A DNA stretch of 64,000 nucleotides, from the NCBI GenBank assembly GCA_958296075.1, contig CATQHW010000003.1, forward strand, positions 620,001 to 684,000, given 5' to 3'. The position numbers and the translations under genes are program-made. The number at the start of each line of letters is the position of its first letter. Positions within the stretch are counted from its first letter, which is position 1. Source of the DNA: an uncultured Spirochaetia bacterium (GTDB taxonomy: Bacteria > Spirochaetota > Spirochaetia > SZUA-6 > Bin103). Positions 50,086-59,524 of this stretch are shown piece by piece. The notes below the pieces were generated by a model. It searched no databases and was not told the DNA's origin. It saw only the letters and a list, made by a program, of their open reading frames with translations.

Positions 50086-51879
50086 TCACGTGGGCCAGGG
50101 GAAGGCGACCGTCGGCTGGTTGACGAAGCGGCGGACGCGGAGCAGCAGCCGCGCGCCGGCGCCCGGTTCCAGCCGCACGTGCACGGCGCTGCCGCCCACC
50201 TCGGCCCGCTCGCCGTCGATCGCGGCACTGTCGATCGTGTGTTCCGCGAAGGCGCCCGACTGCAGCACCAGGTGCTTGGCGTGCACGGGGTCCAGGTTGA
50301 CGAGCTGCACGCCCACCTCGTCCGCGCTCAGATGGTCGACCAGCGAAGCGACGCCCGGCGGGATGCCGGCGCGCCGGCGCTCGGAGTCGAAGTACCGCAC
50401 CGCGCAATGCCACGGCACGCCGACGTGGCGCGTGGCCAGGCCGCCGAGCATGAGCTGCATCAGGCCCCACACCTCGGCCGGATTGATCCCGTTCGGATCC
50501 TCGGAGAGCAGCATGTCGGCCGACCGGGTGTCCCGCTCGCGCAGTTCCACCTTGCGGCGCACCTGCTCCAGGTCGGCCGAAAGCTTGCGGACCGGATAGT
50601 CGTCGTCCTTGCCGTCCAGGAACCGCACCCACGGGTCGGAAGCGACCAGCGCGTGGTCCCGCTCGCGATCCTGCGACCAGTGGTAGACCGCCAGCGCGCC
50701 GCGGTCGAACGGCTCCGGCTGGAAGTCGTACCAGCCGTCCTCGCCGTACATGCGGGGATAGAGGGTCACGCCGTCCTCGACCTTGGCGTTTCCGTTGACC
50801 GACTCCATGACGGTCCGCCAGACGTCCACGTACTTCCGGTCGCCGGACACCAGCAGCGCGTTGCCGAATGCGTACGGCGTGCGGTGCTGGAAGTTGGGGC
50901 GGTGATGGGGGATCGGCTTGCCGTGCTCGTCCAGGCCGTAGAAGCCGCCGGTGTGGCCCCATCCGTACACGCCGCGCCACCAGGTGCCGCCGCCCAGGCC
51001 GCTGCCGACCGCGCCGTCCAGCCCCACGTTGGCCGGGATCAGGCCGTCGTTCGCATAGGTGCGCTCTACCCAGGCGTCCGAGTACTCCTCGATCCATTTC
51101 CGGTACTTGGGGTCGCCGGTGGCCGCATAGGCGTAGAACGCCATGGCGGTGGCGGCCAAGTTGAGGGGGATGTCGCCTTCGACGTTGCGGTAGGTCTCGA
51201 AGTGGAACAGGTAGTCGTCGAAGTCGCGGTGGCCGCGCCCCGGCGTGAAGCGCCCCTCGATCTCGAACGGATCGCCGGCCCAGTCGACCGGCTCCGCCCT
51301 GCCCAGCACCGGACCGCGGCTGCCGTTGAGCACGCTGCGGATGATGCGGTGCTTCGGGTCGTAGTTGGGCTCGGCCGGCTCGTCCGGGTCGCCCGGCAGG
51401 TAGAAGCCGGCGAAGCGGCAGATGCGCTGCCGCCAGATCGGGTTCCACGGCTCGCACAACCCCTCCTGGAACAGGCAGTGGTACCCCTCGCCGTTGTGCA
51501 CCCAGTCGAAGCTGGTGGGAAACTCCTTGTAGTACATGCCGCCGGCGCCCAGCTTGGTGACGGTGGTCCGCGCCTCCGTATACTGCCGGATGTGGCCTTC
51601 GATGCCGCGCCGGTACAAACCGAGCACCTGCGCGGAGCCGCCCAGGGCGTAGAAGTCGGTCCAGTTGGTGACGTTCTCCGCCGCATCGTCAGGGCCGTCC
51701 AGCGCCCCCCAGCGGGCGAAGCACTTGAGGTAACCGCGCTCGTCGAAGTAGCGATCGAAGAACGGCGGGATCGCCGCCTCGATGGCGCGCATCAGCTCGC
51801 GCTCCAGGAGCGCCCAGTGCGGGGGCGCGGTCGGCGTGGAGATGGTCACGGCGGCGGTGGGTGGGGTTCTGGTGAGCAT
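50086..51879 (-). CDS. Six-hairpin glycosidase-like protein
   Basis: 597 residues from the ATG with AGGAGG ten bases before it. The sequence is built of repeated helix pairs with Trp/Tyr/His-rich turns (YGWGHTGGFYGLDEHGKP, FHFETYRNVEGDIPLNL, GMYYKEF), a pattern of (alpha/alpha)6 barrels, and a C-terminal beta-rich domain (VHVRLEPGAGARLLLRVRRF). No signal peptide is seen, so cytoplasmic. It may be a hydrolase or lyase of an unusual polysaccharide; no catalytic residues can be named. Neighbours give no pathway. Confidence 0.75.
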   Translation of the reverse strand: MLTRTPPTAAVTISTPTAPPHWALLERELMRAIEAAIPPFFDRYFDERGYLKCFARWGALDGPDDAAENVTNWTDFYALGGSAQVLGLYRRGIEGHIRQYTEARTTVTKLGAGGMYYKEFPTSFDWVHNGEGYHCLFQEGLCEPWNPIWRQRICRFAGFYLPGDPDEPAEPNYDPKHRIIRSVLNGSRGPVLGRAEPVDWAGDPFEIEGRFTPGRGHRDFDDYLFHFETYRNVEGDIPLNLAATAMAFYAYAATGDPKYRKWIEEYSDAWVERTYANDGLIPANVGLDGAVGSGLGGGTWWRGVYGWGHTGGFYGLDEHGKPIPHHRPNFQHRTPYAFGNALLVSGDRKYVDVWRTVMESVNGNAKVEDGVTLYPRMYGEDGWYDFQPEPFDRGALAVYHWSQDRERDHALVASDPWVRFLDGKDDDYPVRKLSADLEQVRRKVELRERDTRSADMLLSEDPNGINPAEVWGLMQLMLGGLATRHVGVPWHCAVRYFDSERRRAGIPPGVASLVDHLSADEVGVQLVNLDPVHAKHLVLQSGAFAEHTIDSAAIDGERAEVGGSAVHVRLEPGAGARLLLRVRRFVNQPTVAFPWPT

Positions 51880-52013
51880 GGCGGGCGTTCCTCCTGCGAT
51901 GCCGGTACTCGCTGGTGCGACACATAGGCCGCATAGTTCATCTGCTGATGATACCTCACCACTCGTGGTGATCGGCGCTCGGCAGTTCGGCCTCATAGCG
52001 GCGCGCGCCATCA

Positions 52014-52708
52014 TCAGGTCCTTGCCTGCGCGCGTTCGTCAGCCGTTCGAATCGCACGGGTAAGCCGGCCTACCGTAGTAGAGGGATTACCGTATGGATT
52101 GTCCTCCTCTTGTCGCCGGCGCAATAGCTCCTCGGCACGCCGATCGGCCTCCTCGACTCGGCTAATAAGTTCCTTGCAATCGACTGTCTTGCTCCCGTTC
52201 CTGTCGTACTCGGGGCGTAGATCGTCGAGTAGCGATTGCATATGTTGACGGTCCTCATACCGATTGTGATCCTGTTCATGAAGGATCAACCACAGCTCGA
52301 AGCATGGATTGGAACAGCCGACACGAATTTCGTGGCGTTTGCACAGCTCGACGGCTTCGGCGAAGCGAGGATGATCGTCGCGGTCGAACACGCCCAAACC
52401 TGATCGGCTTCTTCAAACGAGTTTCTGCGGTCGCCGCGACGCCGAGCGAGCCCCAGCGATCGGGTTCGTTCCACAGCCTTCTCCGCAATCGTATAGGGAA
52501 CGCCCGCTGCGGAAACGACTTCCACTCCAATCAGCGCGCTCGAGCAGGTGCGCTTGAGCGCGTTGAAATAGGACGGCTCCGTATTATTGCCTTCGCAGAA
52601 CAAGACGAAACGCCATCTTGGCTCCCACTGAGACCTGCGCCGCCGAAGGTCGGGAGGGTCGCGCCGTCTGCGTCTATTTCGAGCCAAGGACGGAAATTGG
52701 GTCGTCAA
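52014..52708 (-). pseudogene. RloB-like TOPRIM protein, frameshifted
   Basis: Second gene of an RloA-RloB pair. From 52708 it reads a basic N-terminus and FVLFCEGNNTEPSYFNALKR (the TOPRIM Glu strand). At about 52390 the frame is lost by one base: QVWAC... continues in the next frame as VFDRDDHPRF (the D-x-D motif), SNPCFELWLILH and a helical C-terminus ending at 52014. Both halves are clearly parts of the same protein. RloB-type proteins act with an ATPase in abortive infection (AbiL). Either it is inactivated or a -1/+1 frameshift joins the halves; there is no obvious slippery run at the junction. Confidence 0.8.
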
Positions 52709-53924
52709 AGGGGACTGCGCCGTAGCGGCCCTGCAGGTACCCCTTCTCCAGGTTATCGCTCCGGCGAGTACGGATGTCGGTCAGAGGATAGAGCAGTGTT
52801 GCTCCATCTTCGTCCTTCTCGGTGAACCAGAGCTGATCGCGCCGCAGTCCAGCCCACCTCATCAGGTTCGTGTCGTGGGTCGTCGCAATAAGCTGCGCAC
52901 CGTTGGGGTTCGTCTCCGGCGAGCAGAACAACTGCAGGACGGCAGCACTGGCCAAAGTGTGCAGACTCACGTCGAGTTCGTCGATCACCAGAGGTGCTCC
53001 TGCGTCGAGCGAGCGGTATGCTCGACTCAACATCACCAACAGTCGCTGCGTGCCCGCGCTTTCCATGCCAAGATCGAGGTAGACGGGCTCTCCGTCTCGG
53101 CTTTGGTGAGCAAGTTCGAAGGTGCCCCGCTTGTCTGCTTCATTTTCATTCAAGTCCGGAGTACTTGTCAGCTTTCTTACTAACTCTCGAAGTGCTCTCG
53201 ATTCCGCAGGAAGCTCAGTCTCTCGACGCCGGTAGTCACATATTCCAGTGTCAAGTTTTCCTAGAAAATCGATCACTCGGGTATCTATCTCTTTGTTGCG
53301 AAACCAATAGTCATTACCTGAGTCGATCCTCATGAGGCAATGCAAGGACCGGAAGTATTCGAACAGACTTGAGATTCGTTCGTGGCTGTTTTGCGCGGCA
53401 GCCGATAGATACAAGCTATTCGATCGGGTCAATCCCGCAATGGTATTGTTTTGTCCTTTCAACTCGCGCCCGAAGCGAAAATCATTACCTTCACGTTCGA
53501 ACAAGGTGCGGCGGTGTGACTTGGGAATGGCGTATAGCCACTCCGACAAGAATGCCGTATCGTCCGCTTTGAATCCATAGTGATAGCGCACGTCTTCGCA
53601 GACGAAATCGATTTCAAAGTGGCTTGGCTTATGGGGGTAGGAGGCGTCCAATCTGAAGGCATGGCGTGACACACCGCCTCTCGGTTCTCCGTGAGTATGA
53701 GAGAACAGTACCATTTGCTGCATGGCCCGTAGCGCATGGACAAGGTTGCTCTTACCCGAAGCGTTGGCTCCGAAGATTACCACGGCGGGCAAGATCGACC
53801 CGCGCGGCGCGACTGCGCAGTCGATCAATCCTTCGGTCTTGTCCTTCAGCGATGACGTCGTGAACAGCAGTTCCTGCGAATCTCGGAGCGAAAGATGATT
53901 TGAGACGCTGAAACGCAATAACAT
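52674..53924 (-). CDS. RloA/AbiL-type ABC ATPase
   Basis: 416 residues. AAA15/SMC-like ATPase: VSNHLSLRDSQEL start, Walker A FGANASGKSNL, signature SAGTQRLLVML, Walker B LVIDELDVSLH and the switch ATTHDTNL. N-terminal FSVSNHLS and C-terminal GRYGAVPFDD are typical of RloA proteins beside RloB. It senses phage infection and activates the RloB nuclease in the known AbiL arrangement. Its 3' end overlaps rloB by 35 bp. Lower GC than the core. Confidence 0.9.
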   Translation of the reverse strand: MLLRFSVSNHLSLRDSQELLFTTSSLKDKTEGLIDCAVAPRGSILPAVVIFGANASGKSNLVHALRAMQQMVLFSHTHGEPRGGVSRHAFRLDASYPHKPSHFEIDFVCEDVRYHYGFKADDTAFLSEWLYAIPKSHRRTLFEREGNDFRFGRELKGQNNTIAGLTRSNSLYLSAAAQNSHERISSLFEYFRSLHCLMRIDSGNDYWFRNKEIDTRVIDFLGKLDTGICDYRRRETELPAESRALRELVRKLTSTPDLNENEADKRGTFELAHQSRDGEPVYLDLGMESAGTQRLLVMLSRAYRSLDAGAPLVIDELDVSLHTLASAAVLQLFCSPETNPNGAQLIATTHDTNLMRWAGLRRDQLWFTEKDEDGATLLYPLTDIRTRRSDNLEKGYLQGRYGAVPFDDPISVLGSK

Positions 53925-53982
53925 GCTAATTTCTCTGTCTTTTCAGCATTTGGCCAGTCAAGAAACATCCGATAATGCGGAA

Positions 53983-54011
53983 ATGTTACATAGTCTCCCA
54001 TAAAACGTCAA
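53983..54011 (-). promoter_or_regulatory. Promoter of the rloA-rloB pair
   Basis: Minus strand TTGACG (54006-54011), 17-base spacer, TAACAT (53983-53988), followed by a ~50-base leader to the rloA ATG. Confidence 0.55.
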
Positions 54012-54071
54012 GTGGGTGTTCGCATCGCGGGTGCTGGCGTGATGCCAACCACGACAACCATAGGTCTGAAT

Positions 54072-54094
54072 AACCCCATTCGGTTAGCGGGGTT
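54072..54094 (-). terminator. Weak hairpin at the M23 gene end
   Basis: AACCCC and GGGGTT separated by 11 bases overlap the stop codon of the M23 gene. Only a short A/T stretch follows, so termination is uncertain. Confidence 0.3.
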
Positions 54095-54626
54095 GCACCA
54101 ATCGCCAGAGGGAGCGGCGCGCGCTGTCGATGGCAAGGAACGGACCCGGCGGCAGCCGCCGGCCGCGCCACCGCACCTCGAAGTGCAGATGCGGTCCGGT
54201 GGCGCGGCCGCTTTGGCCGACGGTGCCGATGCGCGCCCACTTCACCACCGGCCTGCCGGCGCGCGTGCGCGCGGCCTCCAGATGGGCGTACAACGTCGAG
54301 AATCCCAGCCAGTGGCGGATGATGACGTAGGTGCCCAGGGTAGGGCTGTAGCCGACCGTATCGACGATACCGCTTTTGGCGGCGCGTACCGGGCTGCCGC
54401 GCGGCGCGCCGAAGTCGATGCCCTTGTGCACTTCCAGCGCCAGAGGATTCCGGCTCTCCGGCCGCGATCGCAGAAAGAAGCGCGATGTCACCGGTCCCTG
54501 TGCAGGACGCACGTATGGCGGGATCACCAGATTGAACGCCAGCACCAGCAGCGCGATGCGCCGCAGCCGTCGGCGCCACCGTCGCGGCGCAGCGGCGCGC
54601 GCTCCGCGCTTCACGTTCGTCCGCAT
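54084..54626 (-). CDS. M23-type peptidoglycan metallopeptidase
   Basis: 180 residues. N-terminal basic stretch and one hydrophobic helix (IALLVLAFNLVIPPYV) anchor it in the membrane or export it. Peptidase motifs: EVHKGIDFGAPRG (His and Asp zinc ligands), TLYAHLE and TGPHLHFEV (HxH). LytM domain of minimal size; cuts peptide cross-links in peptidoglycan or activates amidases. No partner gene adjacent. Confidence 0.9.
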   Translation of the reverse strand: MRTNVKRGARAAAPRRWRRRLRRIALLVLAFNLVIPPYVRPAQGPVTSRFFLRSRPESRNPLALEVHKGIDFGAPRGSPVRAAKSGIVDTVGYSPTLGTYVIIRHWLGFSTLYAHLEAARTRAGRPVVKWARIGTVGQSGRATGPHLHFEVRWRGRRLPPGPFLAIDSARRSLWRLVQPR

Positions 54627-55026
54627 GGCGATAAGGTACCGATCACCGAGACGAACGCCACCTGCGCGCGTGTCGCGCTGAGTCCGATCGACCGCCTGAT
54701 CGCCTGCCGTCCCGGCGACGAGTGATGCCGAGCGCGCTGCGCGTCAGCGCTACTGAACGCCACCATACTTGACATGTGGTGGCACCATACGTCAGCTTGA
54801 TGTGCATATGGTACAGAGGACCTAGCTCAACAAGGCGCCGCTGGTCGAGGACATCCGCGCCGGCACGGTCCCCTGGCCGAACTCATAGCGCCGAATCGGA
54901 GGCGGCCGTAAGCTGACGCTTGCGGCGAGGCGAACGGGCGGCTGCTCCCGCAGTGGAGTGGCCGCCCTTTCTTTCGCGCTTTTCGCGCATCGGCGCATCG
55001 GCTCAGCGGCCCGCCGTCCGGTGCGC
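54627..55026. other. Non-coding stretch with gene relics
   Basis: No intact gene. Near 54765-54800 CACCATAC is repeated and CCACCA/TGGTGG form an inverted pair around TTGACAT. From 54827 a plus-strand frame reads LNKAPLVEDIRAGTVPWPNS and stops at 54889; it looks like the end of a lost gene and is followed by the terminator at 54936. Confidence 0.4.
54936..54975 (+). terminator. Intrinsic terminator
   Basis: GGGCGGC-TG-CTCC, a 6-base loop, GGAG-TG-GCCGCCC, then TTTCTTTC. A strong hairpin with a T-rich tail on the plus strand, in the position expected for the vanished gene ending at 54889. It insulates the peptidase operon. Confidence 0.65.
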
Positions 55027-55032
55027 TACAGT
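55027..55032 (+). promoter_or_regulatory. -10-like hexamer before pepF
   Basis: TACAGT, 6 bases before the ATG, without a ribosome binding site; probable leaderless start. Confidence 0.35.
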
Positions 55033-55038
55033 GCCGGC

Positions 55039-56826
55039 ATGACGGCATCGGACAGGTGGGACCTGGAGTCGATCTTCGCCGGCGGCAGCGCGTCGGCCGG
55101 GTTTAGGGACTTCGTCGCCGGGCTGGAGCGGGACGCCGCCGCCGCCGGCGAGCGCGTGCGCGGCCTGGGCGACGGCACGGCCGACGCCGAGCTGCGGGCC
55201 GTGCTGCTCGAAGTGCAGGCGGCCGAGCAGCGCCTGGCGGAGGCGGTCTCCTTCGCCGAGTGCCTGCGCGCGCAGGACACCGCCGACGCCGCCGCCGGGC
55301 AATGGATCGGGAGGCTGGACGCGGTGGCGGCGCAGATCAAGGCGCTCGGCGCCGCGCTGTCCGCCTGCACGGCCGCTCTGCCCGACGAGCGCTGGCGGGC
55401 GCTGACCGGCGGCCCGGAGCTCCGCCCGGTGGCGTTCCTGCTGAACCGGGAGCGCGACTTGGCGCGGCGCAAGATGGACGCGGCCACCGAGGGGCTGATC
55501 GAGGAGCTGGCGACCGACGGCTACCACGCCTGGGACCGCCAGTACGCGACGCTCGCCGGCTCGCTTCGGGCCGAGGTGAAAGTCGACGGCGAGCGGCGGC
55601 GCCTGTCCATGGGGCAACTCGCCACCCGCATGGAGGAGCCGGCGCGCGCGGACCGCAAGGCCGCGTTCCAGGCGCTGGAGGGGGCGTGGCGTCCGGTAGC
55701 CGATCTGGCCGCCGGCGCGCTCAACGGCCAGGCCGGCTTCCGCCTCACCTGGTACCGCCACCGCGGGTGGGACTCGGTGCTCGACGAGCCGCTCTACCTG
55801 AACCGGATGGAGGCCCGATCGCTGGAGGCGATGTGGGCGGCGGTGGCGGCAGCGGCGCCCCGTCTGGTCCCCTACCTGCAGGCCAAGGCGCGCCTGATCG
55901 GCACCGGCGCCCTCTGCTGGTACGACGTGCAGGCGCCGGTCGGAGCGGGGGAGGGAACGCTCTCCTTCGAGGCGGCCGCGGAACGCATCCTCGACTGCTT
56001 CGACGCGCACGATCCCGACCTGCGGGCGTTCTGCGAGCACGCCTTCGCCGGCCGCTGGATCGAAGCGGCCGACCGCGCAGGCAAGGCGGCCGGCGGTTTC
56101 TGCACGACGCTGCCGCTCCGCCGGGAGACCCGCATCTTCATGACCCACGGCGGGACCTTCGGCGGCGCCACCACCTTGGCGCACGAACTGGGCCACGCCT
56201 ACCACGCCTGGCTGCTGCGCGACCGGCCCTACTACGCGACCTCCTATCCGATGGCCCTGGCGGAGACCGCCAGCACCTTCTGCGAGGGACTGCTGATCTC
56301 GGCGGCCCTCGACCAGACCGCCGACGCCGGCGTGCGCCTCCGGCTGCTCGACCGCGTGCTGGAGGAGGCGCTCACCATGCTGATGAACCTGCGATCACGG
56401 TTCCTGTTCGAGATCGACTTCTACCGCCGGCGGGCGGCGGGGCCGCTCACGGCGGCGGAACTGGACGAGCTGATGGTGGCCGCGCAGCGCCGCGCGTACT
56501 GCGGTGCGCTGGCGGCGGACGGTTGGCACCCGCTGTTCTGGGCGTCGAAGCTGCACTTCTACTTCACCGACGTGCCCTTTTACAACTTCCCGTACGTGGC
56601 GGGGTATCTGCTGGCGAGCGGTCTGGCCGCGCGGGCGGCCGAGGCGGGCCGGGAGTTCGCCGCCGACTACCGGCGGCTGCTTGCGGACACCGGCGTGATG
56701 ACCTGCGAAGACCTTGCCCGGCGCCATCTGGGCGTCGATCTGGGGCAGCCGGAGTTCTGGCAGGCGGCCATCGATCGCCCCTTGTCCCACGTCGGCGAGT
56801 TTGCAAAGCTGGCGGGGAACTCGTGA
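55039..56826 (+). CDS. pepF: Oligoendopeptidase F (M3 family)
   Basis: 595 residues from ATG. Cytoplasmic zinc oligopeptidase: TTLAHELGHAYHAWLL (HExxH, about residue 380) and the third ligand Glu in MALAETASTFCEGL. Helical M3 fold throughout. Degrades short peptides. First of a four-gene run with a 5'-nucleotidase-like gene (4-base overlap), a dipeptidase and an M1-like protease. Confidence 0.93.
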   Translation: MTASDRWDLESIFAGGSASAGFRDFVAGLERDAAAAGERVRGLGDGTADAELRAVLLEVQAAEQRLAEAVSFAECLRAQDTADAAAGQWIGRLDAVAAQIKALGAALSACTAALPDERWRALTGGPELRPVAFLLNRERDLARRKMDAATEGLIEELATDGYHAWDRQYATLAGSLRAEVKVDGERRRLSMGQLATRMEEPARADRKAAFQALEGAWRPVADLAAGALNGQAGFRLTWYRHRGWDSVLDEPLYLNRMEARSLEAMWAAVAAAAPRLVPYLQAKARLIGTGALCWYDVQAPVGAGEGTLSFEAAAERILDCFDAHDPDLRAFCEHAFAGRWIEAADRAGKAAGGFCTTLPLRRETRIFMTHGGTFGGATTLAHELGHAYHAWLLRDRPYYATSYPMALAETASTFCEGLLISAALDQTADAGVRLRLLDRVLEEALTMLMNLRSRFLFEIDFYRRRAAGPLTAAELDELMVAAQRRAYCGALAADGWHPLFWASKLHFYFTDVPFYNFPYVAGYLLASGLAARAAEAGREFAADYRRLLADTGVMTCEDLARRHLGVDLGQPEFWQAAIDRPLSHVGEFAKLAGNS

Positions 56827-58346
56827 GCGACAGCACGCACCGCCGGGGTTTCGCAGCGGCCGCGCTGGCGCTGGCCGCCGTGCTGCTCGGCGTTGCCGCC
56901 GGCTTCGCCGATCCGGTCGAGTTGACCATCGTCCACTTCAACGACCTGGATCGGATGGAAGAGCGCAACGGACAGGGCGGGGTCGCGCGCCTGGCCGCCG
57001 TCATCGCTGCGGAACGCGCGAGCGACGGCCACGTGCTGGTGACGTTCGGCGGTGACGCCATCTCGCCATCTCTGCTGTCCGGATTCGATTCCGGCGCCCA
57101 CATGATCGATCTCCTGAACCGGCTCGACCTGACCGCCATGGCGATCGGCAATCACGAGTACGACTTCGGACCGGACGTCGCCAAGCAACGGTTCGCGGAG
57201 GCGACCTTCCCGATCCTGGGCGCCAACAACATCGACACCGACGGCGCGGTCATCGACGGCGCGCGGGAATCGATCCTGCTTCCGGTCGACCGGTTCCAGG
57301 TCGGCATCTTCGGTCTCACCACGCTCGGCACCGCCGTCAAGTCCCGCCCGGGCAGGGTGACCTTTCGGCCCGTCGAAGCGGTGGCGGCCGAGCAGGCGGC
57401 CGCGCTGCGGGAGGCGGGCGCCGATCTGGTCATCGCGCTGGCGCACACCGACGTCACCGAGGATCGGGCGCTGATCGAGCAGGCCGCGGTGGACCTGCTG
57501 CTGAGCGGCGACGATCACCTGTTGCAGGTGGACTTCAGCGGCGACGTGCTGTTCGCGGAGTCGGGCGGACAGGCCGCCTGGGTCACGGTCATCGACCTGT
57601 TGCTCGACGAGGAGGAAGGCCGCGACGGTCCGCAGTTCGTGTGGAGCCCGTCCTTTCGCATTATCAATACCGCTCGGGTGGAGCCGGATGCGGAGACGGT
57701 CGCCGCGGTACAGGGCTATCTCGACCGGCTCTCCGAAGATCTGGCGGTGGTGATCGGGGAGACCGCCACCGAGCTCGACAGCCGTCGCGGGACGGTGCGG
57801 AGCGGCGAGGCGGCGATCGGCAACCTGTTCACCGACGCCGTGCGCAGCGCGACCGGCGCGGACGTGGCTCTCACCAACGGCGGGGGCATTCGCGGCGACC
57901 GCATCTACGAGCCCGGCACCATGCTGACGCGCCGCGACATCGTCACCGAGTTGCCGTTCGGGAATTACACGGTCGTCCTGCAGATCACCGGCCGCGACCT
58001 GGTCGCCGCGCTGGAGAACGGACTCGGCGGAATCGAAGACGGCGCCGGACGGTTCCCGCACCTGTCCGGGCTCGACGTGGTCTATGACCCTGACCGGCCG
58101 GCGGGCGAGCGCGTGATCGAAGTACGGCGCGACGGCGCGGCGCTCGACCCGAACGCCGTCCATACCTTGGCGGTCAACGACTTCATGGCCCGCGGCGGCG
58201 ACGGCTATGACTTCGCGGACAAACCGCGGATCGTCGACGAAAACGCCGGCCGGTTGATGACGAGCCAGGTGATCGACTACCTCGCCGCGCGCGGCTCGAT
58301 CTCGCCCGCGGTGGACGGCCGCCTGCGAACGCTGGACGGTTCCTGA
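56823..58346 (+). CDS. Secreted 5'-nucleotidase/metallophosphatase-like protein
   Basis: 507 residues from GTG (GTGA overlap with pepF). Signal peptide (AAALALAAVLLGVAAGFA), N-terminal metallophosphatase domain and C-terminal nucleotidase domain with ALTNGGGIRGD, LPFGNYTVVL and VNDFMARGGDGYDF. In the metal site the first motif reads VHFNDLDRME, Asp in place of the usual His (ND-x-H), and GGHDH is GDDH. GNHEYDFG is intact. The paired His-to-Asp changes probably alter metal choice. Likely hydrolyses nucleotides or UDP-sugars in the periplasm. Confidence 0.88.
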   Translation: MSDSTHRRGFAAAALALAAVLLGVAAGFADPVELTIVHFNDLDRMEERNGQGGVARLAAVIAAERASDGHVLVTFGGDAISPSLLSGFDSGAHMIDLLNRLDLTAMAIGNHEYDFGPDVAKQRFAEATFPILGANNIDTDGAVIDGARESILLPVDRFQVGIFGLTTLGTAVKSRPGRVTFRPVEAVAAEQAAALREAGADLVIALAHTDVTEDRALIEQAAVDLLLSGDDHLLQVDFSGDVLFAESGGQAAWVTVIDLLLDEEEGRDGPQFVWSPSFRIINTARVEPDAETVAAVQGYLDRLSEDLAVVIGETATELDSRRGTVRSGEAAIGNLFTDAVRSATGADVALTNGGGIRGDRIYEPGTMLTRRDIVTELPFGNYTVVLQITGRDLVAALENGLGGIEDGAGRFPHLSGLDVVYDPDRPAGERVIEVRRDGAALDPNAVHTLAVNDFMARGGDGYDFADKPRIVDENAGRLMTSQVIDYLAARGSISPAVDGRLRTLDGS

Positions 58347-58356
58347 AGAGGCACGC

Positions 58357-59490
58357 ATGGACCGACCCTTCGTCATCGATCTGCATCTGGACCTGGCATG
58401 GGACGCCCTGTTCTGGAATCGCGACCTCACCCTCGAGGTCGCCGCCATGCGCGCCCTGGAGGACGCCGAGCCGCCGCAGGTCTCGCCGGACGTGGACACC
58501 GGCATCTGCACCGTGACCGTACCGGAGCTGCGCCGCGGGCGGGTCGGGCTGGTGCTCTCCACCATCATGTCGCGCATCCAGAAGCGCGACGGCCGCATGC
58601 GGGACGGGGTCCGCACGCAGGAACAGGCGATGGCGATCGGCCGCGGCCACCTGGCGTACTACCGGACCCTGACCCGACGCGGATTCTTCAAGCCGGTCCT
58701 GGGCACCGGCGACCTGGACGAGGCGCTCGCCACCTGGAGCGGTCCGACCGACCAGGCCGCCGCCGCGGCGCCGATCTATCACGTGCTCTCCATGGAGAGC
58801 GCCGACCCGATCGAGGACCCCGACGACGTCGCGTTCTGGTGGGACGCCGGGCTGCGCGTCGTGGGCCCCGCGCACTTCGGCGACAACACTTACATCCACG
58901 GGACCGGGACCGAGGGCGGCCTCAAGCCGCCGGCCGCCGATCTCTACCGGGCCATGCGCGCGGCCGGCATGATTCTGGACGTCACGCACATGGCCGATCA
59001 GGCGGTGTGGGAGTCGTTCGAGCTGTGGGACGGTCCCGTGATGGCCTCACACTGCACCTGCCGGGCGCTCGTGCGGGGGCAGCGCCACCTCCACGACGAC
59101 ATGATCAAGGAGCTGGTGCGCCGCGGCGGCGTGATCGGCCTGGTCTTCTGCCAGTACTTCATCGACCCGGACATCGACTGGGACAACCGGAAGAAGCCGC
59201 GCGACTGGCAGCCGAAGTACGCGATGGACGGGCTCCTTCCGCACGTGGAACGGATCGGCGACCTTGCCGGTGGCTCGATCGCCAACATCGCCATCGGCAC
59301 CGACATGGACGGCGGCTTCGGCGCCGAGTCGACGCCGACCGACGTCGACACGATCGCCGACGTGGGCGGCTTCGGGCGGGTCCTCCGCCAGGCGGGATAC
59401 CGGCAGGAAGACGCCGATGCGATCCTGCACGGCAACGCGCTGCGCTTCTTCCGGGAGTCGTGGACCGGCGGCCGACCTGCGGAGCGTTGA
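58357..59490 (+). CDS. Membrane dipeptidase-type (M19) metallopeptidase
   Basis: 377 residues. Amidohydrolase-barrel dipeptidase: DLHLDLAWD (HxD zinc ligands), bridging Glu in SMESADPIED, His in VTHMADQAV and MASHC, and Asp in IGTDMDGG. GAGG precedes the ATG. No signal peptide is seen, so a cytoplasmic dipeptidase is likely, completing the breakdown begun by PepF. Relatives in natural-product clusters exist, but the context here is peptide degradation. Confidence 0.9.
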   Translation: MDRPFVIDLHLDLAWDALFWNRDLTLEVAAMRALEDAEPPQVSPDVDTGICTVTVPELRRGRVGLVLSTIMSRIQKRDGRMRDGVRTQEQAMAIGRGHLAYYRTLTRRGFFKPVLGTGDLDEALATWSGPTDQAAAAAPIYHVLSMESADPIEDPDDVAFWWDAGLRVVGPAHFGDNTYIHGTGTEGGLKPPAADLYRAMRAAGMILDVTHMADQAVWESFELWDGPVMASHCTCRALVRGQRHLHDDMIKELVRRGGVIGLVFCQYFIDPDIDWDNRKKPRDWQPKYAMDGLLPHVERIGDLAGGSIANIAIGTDMDGGFGAESTPTDVDTIADVGGFGRVLRQAGYRQEDADAILHGNALRFFRESWTGGRPAER

Positions 59491-59524
59491 CCCCGGCGAG
59501 ATCGACAGCGACCCGGCCTGCCCG

